Assembly (NCBI GenBank): GCA_016285245.1
Contig: JAEEQH010000001.1
Coordinates: 62,001-126,000, forward strand
Length of the DNA: 64,000 nucleotides
From: Prevotella sp.
Lineage (GTDB): Bacteria > Bacteroidota > Bacteroidia > Bacteroidales > Bacteroidaceae
Direction of reading: 5' to 3'
Under the pieces are notes generated by a model. The model was not told the origin of the DNA. It was given only the letters and a program-made list of their open reading frames with translations, and ran no database searches. Shown piece after piece: positions 25,301 through 34,814 of the stretch. Position numbers and translations under genes: made by a program. Position 1 is the first letter of the stretch; each line of letters begins with the position of its first letter.

Positions 25301-25490
25301 CACCTTCCAAGCTAATGCCGGCACCAGCGACAGCCGCTTTGCCCTCCGTCTCGGTGGCGCCACTATCGTCGAGGCTGTCGCCGTGACACAGCGACCCGCG
25401 GAACAGCTCTTCGACCTGCAGGGCCGTCGCGTCAACACTCCCACAAAGGGCCTCTACATTAAGCAGCACAAGAAAGTCGTCATTAAGTAA
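22302..25490 (+). CDS. Large exported BspA-type leucine-rich-repeat protein
   Basis: 1062 residues from ATG 22302; the frame extends upstream but through the terminator and promoter. Signal peptide about 1-22. Residues 25-230 look like a carbohydrate-binding beta-sandwich (QLVNPEFDNGQTGWTRNN). Residues about 330-530 are LRR_5/BspA repeats (AFYQCYSLNTVQLPPTLTTI, AFEGCVRLEDVQL, LPSTMQALYGVPFQGCDSL). A beta-rich region follows, and the tail reads LFDLQGRRVNTPTKGLYIK then QHKKVVIK, the type found on secreted Prevotella proteins and thought to direct secretion or anchoring. BspA-type proteins are adhesins. Eight bases separate it from the next giant gene. Confidence 0.85.
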   Translation: MKTINTLMTAAALCMASVALAQNNNLKPGDDVQLVNPEFDNGQTGWTRNNNNFGTVTSDAFCDGNKFAANWGSGTWGIEQTVEGLPYGVYLLQVNALDMLTWTGNRQQAIKQRTLPSSYVYANDKQVRMKSMLDDALTGQNIYRYYNGEAKVFEYMDDDDATCWMPNNDKAVGVAFHRSPLLYLNSVVAAVTDGRLTVGFKHDDTADTRICWDHFRVTYLSSDVSRLQHLTDSVKAAALSNEALNALLAQEEAGQLQAMKLLDITVSVPGTLGDLLLAEVENLSDVRRLKVKGQLNEADLTNLRDRCLNLVEIDMSQARNTEIIEGQFQDHHDLRYVTLPTYLTALPKHAFYQCYSLNTVQLPPTLTTIGWEAFCRCYNLREAVLPEGITTIGDDCYNGAGLQKLVLPTTLKTIPRAAFHNNYELTDLQFNGQTTIYNSSLPFGNCTHLKRLVMPATMQSIGGNAFEGCVRLEDVQLNEGLYELWGAFQDCKALKRLTLPSTMQALYGVPFQGCDSLKELTCLAVAPPFTMYNLSSGSDRSNPFGGRAQDKGRTVIVPYVSANVYKQTAGWDLHNIVASQQLPKDVFMNMPYTMTWPQSLMATWKPNIYILPNAKNTPSEGGNGGMLTYGSLYVGKNAAFSADTLNTYYSFYSAKEADRRTFFTPLIVDGTARADHIITEINVPENFWTFFSVPYDVKVSDITSTHPDDPFVIRTYDGQKRAEGKNAEAWVNLTKDSVLHACQGYILRTTENTWGQYYNNYFLPSVNNAAKPKYFTNDHVSVTLTNHPTEFAHNRSWNFLGNPYPCYFDIRAMQTTAPITVWNRSGRYETYSPQDDDYILNPGQAFFIQRPLDNGEVLFFKEGRQMNTTVRDTIYYQSSRAMVPVRPRRVFNVMLTDGTDVLDRTRFVINERATAGYDAGLDAPKFFSLEQGVACLYTVADRVQYAINERPAADDVIQLGVQLPAGGTYTIALNSKTAEALTLIDHETGTETLLTDSGGYTFQANAGTSDSRFALRLGGATIVEAVAVTQRPAEQLFDLQGRRVNTPTKGLYIKQHKKVVIK

Positions 25491-25498
25491 GCATAGCC

Positions 25499-28400
25499 AT
25501 GAACAGAATCTTCACACTCTGCATGATGCTACTGCTACAGATGGTGGCACATGCGCAAGGAATCAACGCAGCAGACTATAACCCCGAGAACCCGCCGGGG
25601 CCCCACGAGGACGGCTATGCCGACCCGTGGCCGCTCGTCAACCTGACGACCATGCCCGACTGGGTCGGCGACACCTCGTTGACGACTGCCGACAATAGTG
25701 ACGTCGGCAACCATGTGGAGGCGGGCCGTGAGGTCACCGTCCGTGCCTGGGCCAGGACGCTGGGCTTCAGCTTCCGTGCGTGGGTGGCCGGGGGCGACAC
25801 CGTGTCGCGCGAGGCCGAGTACACCTTCACCATGCCTGCCCGCGACGTTAACCTCTGTGCTGTCTTCGACTATACCCCCGACAGTCCTGAACATCCGCAT
25901 GCCAATGTGTGGAACAAGGAGTCGGGCGAGCTGATCATCACCGACTTCGAGCCGGGACGGCTGAGTTGGCAGATTGAAGAGGTGACCCGTCGCGACCCCT
26001 GGAGCAGCTACTGGGAACTGATCAGGAATGCTACTGTGGCCGGCGTGGCCTCCAACGGTGACACCGGCAACGACGACTGGGCGGCCTTCGGCTATGCCGT
26101 GAACATGGAGTTCCTCGATATGAGCCGCACCAGCGGGCTGGGTACCGTCACAGCTTACTGCTTCAGCGGTTATGGAAACCTGAAGACGCTGGTGTTGCCA
26201 GCCACCACGACGGCTATCGGTGTCGAGGCCTTCCGCGACTGCAAGGCGCTGTCAGAGATCACCTGCTTTGCCACCACGCCACCCGAATTCAAGGGCGAAC
26301 TGCCTGGTGAGGAACCGAGCAGCATCATCTGGGGCGAGAGCGGACCGTGGGCTTTCAATGGACTGACGTTGGACAACATCATTGTCCACGTTCCTGCTGA
26401 GAGCGTCCCCCTCTATCAGGAGGCCCGCGGCTGGAGCCAGCTGATGATTCTGCCTATCACGCAGGGCGTGTATCGTCTTACCGTCAGTCTGCCACAGGCA
26501 CAGAGCTATAAGAACAAGTTCCTGGAGCTGGCCAACAACCAGACGGGACAGAGCCAGCGCTATGTGATTACCGACGCGACGGCCTACACGTTCAATAATC
26601 TGATCCGTGACACCCGCCACACGCTCTATATCAAGAACCAGCGTGGCGTCGTCATGGGCACTGTCGATGGAATAGAAATCATCGATAAGGACGTGCAGGT
26701 CAGTTTCGCTGACCTGAAAGCCCCCCGTGACATCACCCTGCGCCTAACCGCGCCCGACGGTTCCGCCGTCGGAACTGACGCCTTCACCGCCACATGGACG
26801 GACCGCATGGGGAACTACCTTGGTGCCGGTGCTACGCTCGCCGGTCAGACGGAGAACTCGCAGGTGCGCTGTCGGGTGAAACTCGGTGAGACTTTGGGAC
26901 TCCAGTATATGGCTCCCGAAGATACGGTCTATACCGTCAGTCAGAGCGGCGTGCTGGCCATAGCTCTCAAGGCTATCCCCACGAAGGAGTTTGGTGGTAC
27001 TGTGATTGCAGAGAACGGCGGTCAGCCCCTGCGTGGCGCCACGGTCACCGTCAGTCAGACCCTGAACGGGCAGTTTAACACGACGCAGACAGCACGCACT
27101 GACGCTGACGGCCGCTGGTCGCTGACCGCCTTCGACGCACCGACAACCATCACCGCCCAGGCCACGGACTACATCTCGCATAGCGACACGCTCACCATTG
27201 GCAGTTTACCTGCCGACACTGTTGCCCTGCGCGACCTCACGGGAACAGTCGTCAACCTCGACCTGTATTACTATCCTACGGTGGCTGAGGGTGTAGAGCC
27301 GTCAAGTGAGAACTATACCGACTATGATAACGTCGGTTACACCGTCTATGACGAGACACACGGCCAGGAGGTGACGGAGACGGCGTTGCAGTACCCCAAG
27401 CTGGTGTTGATCGACCAGCAGCTGGACAAGGGGACGCAGCTCCGCGTTACTGCCAGCAGCCTGACCGACCAGTTTGCACCCGTCACAACAACCTGTCAGG
27501 TGGACTCCGCCAATCAAGCCATCGCCGCCATCGGTATCACCGAGCGGGGACGTCTGCATGCGAAGTTCAGTATGACGGATAACGAGCAGGTCATGGGCAT
27601 CCTCTATGATGCCAAGGGACAGCTCGTCGGTTGGTCACCGTATGACAACACGGAGCTGACGGTCAACAACCTCACTGATGGTCAGTACACACTGGTAACG
27701 ATGGGTTATAACAGCCTCTTTACTTCGGTCAGCTCACTGACGGCTCTGGCAGAGACGGGTCTCAGTGATGCACTGCTGGTGAAAAACACAGTGACCGTAC
27801 AGAGCGGACGTATCACCGAGATTACCAACACGACCATCCCGACCTTCAAGGAGGACGATTTCCGTCTGACAGGTGAGGAAACAGCCTTTACGGTCAATAA
27901 GTCAGAGGTGACCGTAGGCCAGTATGTCACCCTGAAGGCTGTCGTCGGCTTCAAGGCCAGTGTGGATGCAGCGGCTGACGTGCAGCTGCTCTTCGACCTC
28001 CCCGAGGGCTGTGAGTATGTGCAGCAGTCGATGATGGTAGGCAACCATGGCGCTACGCCGCAGCAGGAGGGACGGCGACTCGCCGTCAGCATGACAGACC
28101 TGACACAGGCAGTCCGCTTCTGTGTAGTACCTACAAAGTCCGGAATTTCGGAACCGATAGCCTACGTCTCGTTTATGAACAACGGACAGCGAGTTGTACA
28201 GCCCATCGGTTCGGTGGCCGTCACAGCAGAGTCGCTGACCATCACCGTGCCGGAGACGACAGCCCGCCGTCTGCTGCCCGTCACTGGCATGGCGGCACCG
28301 CAGTCGACGGTGCAGGTCTATGACGGCGATGTGCTCGTTGCTGAAACAACGTCGTTAGGTACGGGCTACTGGTCGGCGATGGCTGAGTTGAACCAGCCCT

Positions 28401-31400
28401 ATAATCTCAGTAGCCACACCATGTACGCCATCGTCACCAACTCCGAGGGCATGCAGATGCAGTCGGAGGTGAAGACGGTGACGGTGAACCGCGGTTCGCT
28501 GACGCCAGTGGTGACCATGCACCTGAAAGGTACCAGTTCGGAGCATCACAAAAAGGACTTTGTCTTCGACTTCCGTACGGGCGAGGTCAATCCGAAGGGT
28601 ATGAAACTGACCGACTTCGGTGAGTTCACCCTGGACTTTAATATTGACTTCTACGACCAGAACGATATGATGGTGAACGACACGACGGCCATCCGTAATG
28701 TGAAGCTCTATGTGATGATGGAGCATGGCGAGGTGTTCTCCTTCCCGTTGAAGTACAGCCTGCGCTACAAAGACTGGTATCTGGCCACTGATTACAATGC
28801 CGGAAATATGCCCGTTAACGTTGACCTCGACTACACTATCGTTGCCGACGTTGCCGCCGACCGTCAGGAGTTGGATGATATGATGGAGGAGATAAAAGGG
28901 TATTATGAGGAAAGCCGACAGTCGTTACTTGATGTCTATCATGCTTTTGAAAAAGCCGACGACACAGAGAATGAGGCTGAGATGACCGAACTGAATGAAC
29001 TGTTGCAAGTGCCCGACCCCGACGATGCCACCATCGATCGTATGTCCGTATTGGTGCGCACCATCGTAGGCGACAGTATCATGGATTCGGCGGCGAGCAA
29101 GCTCCAAATGGACTTAAGTGAACTGGATGCCATGCATGTCGACGAGAACAGCAGCGATGAGGACTTGTTGAAAGCTAATGAACTCTTGAATAACATCTAT
29201 GACAATTGGGAGAAGACCTGCGGACAGGGTGTCAATGCCGATTCACTGCTGGCTGCCATAGACCAGGCATTCGAAGAGTTCGACCGCGGTATGCTTGAGA
29301 TTCGCGACAGCGTGCTGTCGGTGATGTCGCTCTATTGCCTACCCGATACAGCCGAGCTGCAGTTCCCCGATGGCGACGGACAGTACGTTCATCCTTGCGG
29401 CGACGGACAGTACCAGATTATCACTGTCAGGAACCTGACAACCATCGACGTTGCACAGCTCAAGGCCGAAGGGTATGTGGAGATGCCCATGACCGACGGC
29501 AGTAGCATCTACTGTCTGAATGACAGCACTAGGAAGTGCTGTGTCGATACGAAGAAAATGAAGTTCTACTCTCTGGAAATTGTCAGCGGCGATGTGGCTG
29601 AGGCACGCCAGATTATCAAGAAGGAGGGCGGCGGCGATGACGAAAAAGCCAAGATAGAACCTTTGGGTGTAGCCCTGTCGCTCTTCCCCACCCATTGTGT
29701 TGCCGAGTGGACCAAACTGGTTGACGACGTGAAGTCCTTCGGCGAGTCACTGGGACAGTTAGTCGGTCAGGGATGGAACTGGGACGGCGTTGTCGATGTA
29801 GCTGGCAAAGGTGCCAATATGTTCCTGTCAACAGAGGCTATCTTCGCCTGCCTGTACGACCACGGTTGCCGGCAGGTATCGGAAGTTGTGAGGAGGATTT
29901 TTGCCAAGAAATGGAACGAAGCTGCCGAGAAATATAATTTCGCCGTGTCCGAAAAGAAAGGTATTCGTGAGAACATTGCTGAAGAGCAGGCCAGAATTGC
30001 AGAACGTCAGAAAGCCAGGATAAAGCTGAAAGAAAACAACAAAATGCTGACCGAAAGGCTGAAGAATCCCGCACTCACTGAAGAGATGGCAGAACGCATC
30101 AAGGCTCAGATAGCCCATAACGAATCAAAGGTTTCCAGCATTGACGCAGCAAGAGTTGAATCAACCAAACTGTTGGAGAAGTATGACCGGAAACTGGCCA
30201 AAGCTACGGAGAAGGTTGCTACTTCAAAGAATGCACTCGGGCAGATTGCCAAGAAACGTAAAGAACAGATTGAGAAGTTCAAGAAACTGTTCCCGGCTAA
30301 GTTCAAGCCAATGAGGGAATTCCACAAAAAACTCTTCGGCTGGATGTCTAACCCGCCTATCGAGGCACTGGTGAAGGCTAGTCCGCTGTGCGCCACCTTC
30401 CTCGGCTGTGCAACCGACGTGGCCAAATGGGTGTCGTTATACGGCAAGTGTAAAGCGAAGAAACCCTGTAAGGATGCAGAATCTGAACTTGAAATGCTTA
30501 TCAATGACTGCGGACACCTGACCGGTTACCACACCGTCACCAACGGCGGACAGTTAGCTATTGACGGCGGCAACTTTGCCTTGTCTCTGAAACCGTCTAT
30601 TCCGTTTGTCGACACTGGATGGTGGATTGCCAAGTTGCTTGATATCGTTTCCGTGGTTTACAGTTCATGGCAGACAACTGCATCGGAGAACGATCGTAAG
30701 GGCATAGAAGCCCGCCTTAATGCACTGATATGCGACCACGAGAAAGAAGGCGACAAAGACAGTGGAAATAAGGCAGGAACGCTCAATAACAACGACAAGG
30801 ATGAAAAGAACAAGAATAACACATATAACGCCTATCGTCGTTGGCCTTTCTATCGTCTCTGGTATGTCCGCGACCCGTCGGGTTATGTCTATGAGGCCGT
30901 GTCGTCGAACCGCATAGAGGGCGTTCGGGCTTCCTGCTATTACAAGGAGCAGAAGGAGGATATGTACGGTGACCTGTATGATGACGTCATCTTCTGGGAT
31001 GCCGAGAACTACGAGCAGGAGAATCCGCTCTATACCGATGCCGACGGACGCTACGCATGGGACGTGCCGACGGGATGGTGGCAGGTGAAGTACGAGAAGG
31101 AGGGCTACGAGACGACCTACTCCGACTGGCTGCCCGTACCGCCGCCACAGTTGGAAGTAAACGTGGGCATTACTCAGTTGCGGCAGCCCGCTGTCAAGAC
31201 GGTAGGTGCCTATAAGAACGCCATTGAGGTGGAGTTTGATAAGTATATGGCTCCTGCTACGCTGACAAGCGAGAATATCAGCGTGACCAAGGGAGGCAAG
31301 ACCGTTAACGGCACGTTGCAACTACTCAATGCTGAGGCCGGCTATCAGAAACCAGCCGAGAAGTACGCCTCAAAGGTAGCCTTCATGCCAACACAGCCGT

Positions 31401-32416
31401 TGGAGTTCAATGAGCGCGTCGTTCTCACTATCCGTCGTGTTGTGGAGAGTTATGCCGGCCTGCAGATGGAGTCCGACTTCCAGCAGGAGTTCACCGTCTC
31501 GAATGATACCCTGCCGATAGAGCGTGACACCACACAAGTAGACAGCACTGCGATGGTTGTAGCAACGCCGACGGCCTCACGCATCAGTGGTACGACGGTG
31601 AGCCGTGGCTCGACTGTTACGTTGAGCTGCAGCACGGAGGGCGCAACGATATGGTACACGACCGATGGTACCTGCCCCTGTGATGAGAACGGTACGAGAC
31701 AGCGTTATACGGCTCCCATTGTTATCACTAGCCATCTCTTGCTGAAAGCTTATGCCGTGAAGGGTGTAATGCAGGAGAGTGAGGTGGCTACCTTCGAGTA
31801 TTTTGTTGACGGGGCGATGACCATTACCACGTCGGCAGCAGGCTATGCGACGTTCTATGACTCGCAGACGAACTATCAGTTGCCCAGCGGACTGCGTGCC
31901 TTCTGTGTCGTGGCAGACCAGAGCCAGAAAGGTGGCATCAGGAATGTCTACCTTGATGGCAATGTCATTCCTAAAGGTACGGCAGTGGCTATTGCTGCCG
32001 ATAAGAAGCAGCAGGCTACCTATACGCTGACCAGTGTGGCTGAGGCGACACCTTATACAGGTGAGAACCTGCTGCATGGCAGCGATGTGGCAACGACGAC
32101 GACTGCCGACGGCGACTGCTTCTTCTATAAAGCTTGTTACGGTCCTGCGGGGACAGCGCTCGCCAACTGGTTCGGCTGGTACCCTGCGAACAAAGCAAAG
32201 GGCCCGTTCCGCTCAGAGGCACACCGCGCCTGGCTGGCTATACCCAAGTCTATGTCGACCCGTGGCTATTACGGCTTTGGCGATGGTGCCACGGCTATCG
32301 ATGAAATAGGAACGACAGACAGCGATGGCTGGTATGACTTGCAGGGACGTCGCATAGAAAAGCCTCGTCGCGCAGGTGTCTACATCAGGAACCGACAGAA
32401 GAGGGTCGTTAAGTAA
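25499..32416 (+). CDS. Giant multidomain surface protein, putative adhesin
   Basis: 2305 residues. Signal peptide about 1-19. An InlB-like repeat region (to about 120) and a short BspA-type segment (SGYGNLKTLVLPATTTAIGV) are followed by carboxypeptidase-regulatory and Ig-like modules (about 320-1110). Next come an acidic helical region (about 1117-1276), a cysteine-bearing region (about 1395-1480), a Lys/Glu-rich coiled coil (about 1487-1600) and a second cysteine cluster with hydrophobic helices (about 1620-1740). Another regulatory-like domain (about 1780-1890), a CHB_HEX-type beta module (about 2024-2105) and the tail WYDLQGRRIEKPRRAGVYI complete it. Likely exposed on the cell surface; the helical core matches nothing I know. 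It is co-transcribed with the BspA-type gene upstream. Confidence 0.8.
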   Translation: MNRIFTLCMMLLLQMVAHAQGINAADYNPENPPGPHEDGYADPWPLVNLTTMPDWVGDTSLTTADNSDVGNHVEAGREVTVRAWARTLGFSFRAWVAGGDTVSREAEYTFTMPARDVNLCAVFDYTPDSPEHPHANVWNKESGELIITDFEPGRLSWQIEEVTRRDPWSSYWELIRNATVAGVASNGDTGNDDWAAFGYAVNMEFLDMSRTSGLGTVTAYCFSGYGNLKTLVLPATTTAIGVEAFRDCKALSEITCFATTPPEFKGELPGEEPSSIIWGESGPWAFNGLTLDNIIVHVPAESVPLYQEARGWSQLMILPITQGVYRLTVSLPQAQSYKNKFLELANNQTGQSQRYVITDATAYTFNNLIRDTRHTLYIKNQRGVVMGTVDGIEIIDKDVQVSFADLKAPRDITLRLTAPDGSAVGTDAFTATWTDRMGNYLGAGATLAGQTENSQVRCRVKLGETLGLQYMAPEDTVYTVSQSGVLAIALKAIPTKEFGGTVIAENGGQPLRGATVTVSQTLNGQFNTTQTARTDADGRWSLTAFDAPTTITAQATDYISHSDTLTIGSLPADTVALRDLTGTVVNLDLYYYPTVAEGVEPSSENYTDYDNVGYTVYDETHGQEVTETALQYPKLVLIDQQLDKGTQLRVTASSLTDQFAPVTTTCQVDSANQAIAAIGITERGRLHAKFSMTDNEQVMGILYDAKGQLVGWSPYDNTELTVNNLTDGQYTLVTMGYNSLFTSVSSLTALAETGLSDALLVKNTVTVQSGRITEITNTTIPTFKEDDFRLTGEETAFTVNKSEVTVGQYVTLKAVVGFKASVDAAADVQLLFDLPEGCEYVQQSMMVGNHGATPQQEGRRLAVSMTDLTQAVRFCVVPTKSGISEPIAYVSFMNNGQRVVQPIGSVAVTAESLTITVPETTARRLLPVTGMAAPQSTVQVYDGDVLVAETTSLGTGYWSAMAELNQPYNLSSHTMYAIVTNSEGMQMQSEVKTVTVNRGSLTPVVTMHLKGTSSEHHKKDFVFDFRTGEVNPKGMKLTDFGEFTLDFNIDFYDQNDMMVNDTTAIRNVKLYVMMEHGEVFSFPLKYSLRYKDWYLATDYNAGNMPVNVDLDYTIVADVAADRQELDDMMEEIKGYYEESRQSLLDVYHAFEKADDTENEAEMTELNELLQVPDPDDATIDRMSVLVRTIVGDSIMDSAASKLQMDLSELDAMHVDENSSDEDLLKANELLNNIYDNWEKTCGQGVNADSLLAAIDQAFEEFDRGMLEIRDSVLSVMSLYCLPDTAELQFPDGDGQYVHPCGDGQYQIITVRNLTTIDVAQLKAEGYVEMPMTDGSSIYCLNDSTRKCCVDTKKMKFYSLEIVSGDVAEARQIIKKEGGGDDEKAKIEPLGVALSLFPTHCVAEWTKLVDDVKSFGESLGQLVGQGWNWDGVVDVAGKGANMFLSTEAIFACLYDHGCRQVSEVVRRIFAKKWNEAAEKYNFAVSEKKGIRENIAEEQARIAERQKARIKLKENNKMLTERLKNPALTEEMAERIKAQIAHNESKVSSIDAARVESTKLLEKYDRKLAKATEKVATSKNALGQIAKKRKEQIEKFKKLFPAKFKPMREFHKKLFGWMSNPPIEALVKASPLCATFLGCATDVAKWVSLYGKCKAKKPCKDAESELEMLINDCGHLTGYHTVTNGGQLAIDGGNFALSLKPSIPFVDTGWWIAKLLDIVSVVYSSWQTTASENDRKGIEARLNALICDHEKEGDKDSGNKAGTLNNNDKDEKNKNNTYNAYRRWPFYRLWYVRDPSGYVYEAVSSNRIEGVRASCYYKEQKEDMYGDLYDDVIFWDAENYEQENPLYTDADGRYAWDVPTGWWQVKYEKEGYETTYSDWLPVPPPQLEVNVGITQLRQPAVKTVGAYKNAIEVEFDKYMAPATLTSENISVTKGGKTVNGTLQLLNAEAGYQKPAEKYASKVAFMPTQPLEFNERVVLTIRRVVESYAGLQMESDFQQEFTVSNDTLPIERDTTQVDSTAMVVATPTASRISGTTVSRGSTVTLSCSTEGATIWYTTDGTCPCDENGTRQRYTAPIVITSHLLLKAYAVKGVMQESEVATFEYFVDGAMTITTSAAGYATFYDSQTNYQLPSGLRAFCVVADQSQKGGIRNVYLDGNVIPKGTAVAIAADKKQQATYTLTSVAEATPYTGENLLHGSDVATTTTADGDCFFYKACYGPAGTALANWFGWYPANKAKGPFRSEAHRAWLAIPKSMSTRGYYGFGDGATAIDEIGTTDSDGWYDLQGRRIEKPRRAGVYIRNRQKRVVK

Positions 32417-32423
32417 GTGATTA

Positions 32424-32457
32424 AAGAAGTTAGAGAAGTTAAGAAGTTAGAGAAGTT
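32424..32457 (+). repeat. Tandem 17-bp duplication in the intergenic leader
   Basis: AAGAAGTTAGAGAAGTT occurs twice in direct succession before the small lipoprotein gene. Typical of the low-complexity leaders found before several genes here. Confidence 0.7.
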
Positions 32458-32462
32458 AAGTT

Positions 32463-32906
32463 ATGCATACAATCAAGTATTATTCCATGACGCTGCTGGC
32501 CGGCTTCGCACTACTGGTGGCCGGTTGCGGCGGCAGTGATGATCCCGATCCCGTGGAACCACGCGGAAAGCGTTTCGTGCAGGTGTGTAACGTGGAGGCC
32601 AGGGCATCGGAGACGACGGTGTCGCTGACCGGTCTCACGGCTCAGGTAACACGCCATACGGGGGCTAACGTGTGGCTTACCGTCGACATACTACCATATG
32701 TGTCGGGGACACCACAGGTAAAGGTGACAACTGCAGAGAACAATCAGACAGACATCCGTCAGCAAGAGTTGATATTCTATGCTGCAAACGATACACTCGT
32801 ACTGACGGTGCGTCAGGCTGTCTTTCCCGCCGAGGGTGGTGCCGACATGAACCAACCGTTCGACACGCCGAGCGACGAACAGGCGTACAGCAGGGAGATG
32901 CGCTGA
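32463..32906 (+). CDS. Small lipoprotein with BACON-like fold
   Basis: 147 residues. Lipobox LLVAGC (Cys22) followed by GGSDDPDPVE. The remainder is a beta domain with NVWLTVDILPYVSGTPQVKV and ELIFYAANDTLVLTVRQAVF, the strand pattern of BACON/Ig-like modules. It follows the giant surface protein by 46 bases made largely of a duplicated 17-base word, so co-expression is plausible. It could be an accessory surface subunit; this is inference. Confidence 0.7.
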   Translation: MHTIKYYSMTLLAGFALLVAGCGGSDDPDPVEPRGKRFVQVCNVEARASETTVSLTGLTAQVTRHTGANVWLTVDILPYVSGTPQVKVTTAENNQTDIRQQELIFYAANDTLVLTVRQAVFPAEGGADMNQPFDTPSDEQAYSREMR

Positions 32907-32927
32907 TGGTTAAATTCTGCAAAATAC

Positions 32928-32959
32928 TTTGGAAGTTACAGGATTTGTGTGTACCTTTG
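32928..32959 (+). promoter_or_regulatory. Promoter of tRNA-Leu
   Basis: TTTGG (32928-32932), 19 bases, TACCTTTG (32952-32959): canonical Bacteroidetes promoter, about 40 bases before the tRNA. Confidence 0.75.
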
Positions 32960-33000
32960 TGCCGCATTTAACAAGCATAGGGGGCAACAAGCCCCTTTGG

Positions 33001-33085
33001 GCCGCGATGGTGGAATGGTAGACACGAGGGACTTAAAATCCCTTGACCAGTGATGGTTGTGCGGGTTCGAGTCCCGCTCGCGGCA
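33001..33085 (+). tRNA. tRNA-Leu (anticodon TAA)
   Basis: 85-nt class II tRNA. Acceptor GCCGCGA/TCGCGGC, anticodon stem-loop GGGA-CTTAAAA-TCCC (TAA), long variable arm, T arm GCGGG-TTCGAGT-CCCGC, discriminator A. Confidence 0.95.
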
Positions 33086-33128
33086 CTTTGTTCCAATGGA
33101 TAATGGACAATTGATAATTGATAATTAT

Positions 33129-34808
33129 ATGCAGAAGAAACTTCTTTTCGTGTTGTCAACAGCCGCTGTTGTGCTCCTGACAACGTCGTGTTCAAAGTTG
33201 AAGGCCCTCTCGGCTGACAATTTCAATGTCGTTCCCAACCCCCTGGAGACCGTGCAGGGCACAGTGCCCGCAACCATCAACGGCACCTTCCCAGAGAAAT
33301 ATATGAAGAAGAAGGCTGTGGTGACCGTCATACCCGAGTTGCGCTATGCCGACGGACAGGTAGCTCAAGGACAGAGCGTCACATTCCAGGGTGAGAAGGT
33401 CTACGGCAACGACCAGGTCATCAGCTACCTCGTTGGTGGACGCTACACGATGAAGACCAACTTCCAGTATCTGGACTGTAACAAGGCCGATATGTACCTG
33501 AAGTTCCAGGCGCGCATAGGCAGCAAGTACCAGGCCGTACCCGCCGTGAAGGTGGCCGAGGGCATCGTCGCCACGTCGGAGCTCTACAAGCGCACGCTCA
33601 GGTCGGCACAGGCTGCCATAGCCCAGGACGCCTTCCAGCGTATCAACGCCCAGAAGCAGGAGGCCAGCGTGAAGTTCCTTATCCAGCAGGCCACGCTGCG
33701 TAAGAGCGAGCTGAAGAACAACTCCGTGCAGGAGTTCGTGAAGCTGCTGCAGCAGATTAACAACGATCAGGAGCGTCTGCGCCTGCAGAACATCGAGGTG
33801 TCGGCATACGCTTCGCCCGACGGTGGCCAGAAACTGAACGACAAACTCGCCGCTGAGCGTCAGCAGCAGACGGAGAAGTACGTCCAGCAGCAGCTGAAGC
33901 AGAACAAGAACCTCAGCGCACCCATCGACGCCAAGTATACCGCCCAGGACTGGGACGGATTCCAGGAACTGGTGAAGGCCAGCGACATTCAGGACAAGGA
34001 CGTCATACTGCGTGTGCTGTCAATGTACAAGGATCCCGAGGAGCGTGAGCAGCAGATCAAAAACATCTCCAGCGCCTTCCGTGAGCTGGCCGACGGCATT
34101 CTGCCCCAGCTGCGCCGCTCGCGCATGATCATCAACTACGAGACCGTGGGACGCGACGACCAGCAGATACAGGAGCAGCTGCGCCAGGACGCTACGAAGC
34201 TGAGCGTCGAAGAGCTGCTCTATGCCGCCACGCTGACACAGAACGACCAGCAGAAGGAGAACGTCTACAAGACCACCATACAGGTGTATCCCACCGATGC
34301 ACGTGCCTACAACAACCTGGCCACACTGGCTTATGCCAAGGGCGACCTGCAGCAGGCACAGCAGTGGATAGAGCAGGCGCAGAAGCAGAACGCCAACCTC
34401 GCCGAGGCTGCTGCCAACCAGGGAATGATTGCACTGGCACAGGGTAACCTGGAGGCTGCACAGAACTACATAGCCAAGGCAACGGGGGCCAACGGACTGG
34501 ACGAGGTGCTCGGTAACCTCCACCTGGCCCAGGGCAACTACGCACAGGCTGAGCAGGACTTCAAGGACGTCTACTCGAACAGCGCCGCACTGGCACAGAT
34601 CCTGAACAAGAACTACGCATCGGCGGCCGTCACGCTGAAGTACGTGAAGAACGCCGACGCTACGACCGACTACCTGAAGGCTATCCTCGCTGCACGCATG
34701 GGCAACACCGCCGATGCTGCAGAGGCACTGCGCGGCGCCATCGCCAAGGATGCGTCATACGCCAAGTATGCCGCCAACGACCTGGAGCTGGCAAAGGTGG
34801 CCAAGTAA
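33129..34808 (+). CDS. Lipoprotein with OmpA-like segment and TPR repeats
   Basis: 559 residues from ATG 33129; the open frame reaches back into the tRNA, so earlier starts are rejected. Lipobox LLTTSC (Cys21). Beta-rich N-terminal part, then about 222-260 with IEVSAYASPDGGQKLNDKLA and AAERQQQTEKYV, as in OmpA-type peptidoglycan-binding domains, and TPR repeats from about 380 to 480 (ARAYNNLATLAYAKGDLQQA, EAAANQGMIALAQGNLEAAQ). The combination suggests an outer-membrane lipoprotein tethered to peptidoglycan with a protein-interaction domain. Preceded by the AT-rich leader GGACAATTGATAATTGATAA. Confidence 0.82.
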   Translation: MQKKLLFVLSTAAVVLLTTSCSKLKALSADNFNVVPNPLETVQGTVPATINGTFPEKYMKKKAVVTVIPELRYADGQVAQGQSVTFQGEKVYGNDQVISYLVGGRYTMKTNFQYLDCNKADMYLKFQARIGSKYQAVPAVKVAEGIVATSELYKRTLRSAQAAIAQDAFQRINAQKQEASVKFLIQQATLRKSELKNNSVQEFVKLLQQINNDQERLRLQNIEVSAYASPDGGQKLNDKLAAERQQQTEKYVQQQLKQNKNLSAPIDAKYTAQDWDGFQELVKASDIQDKDVILRVLSMYKDPEEREQQIKNISSAFRELADGILPQLRRSRMIINYETVGRDDQQIQEQLRQDATKLSVEELLYAATLTQNDQQKENVYKTTIQVYPTDARAYNNLATLAYAKGDLQQAQQWIEQAQKQNANLAEAAANQGMIALAQGNLEAAQNYIAKATGANGLDEVLGNLHLAQGNYAQAEQDFKDVYSNSAALAQILNKNYASAAVTLKYVKNADATTDYLKAILAARMGNTADAAEALRGAIAKDASYAKYAANDLELAKVAK

Positions 34809-34814
34809 CGACGG

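Noticed and set aside
33057..33128. Start of the TPR lipoprotein inside tRNA-Leu
   Set aside because: The frame is open by chance; the lipoprotein signal begins at 33129.
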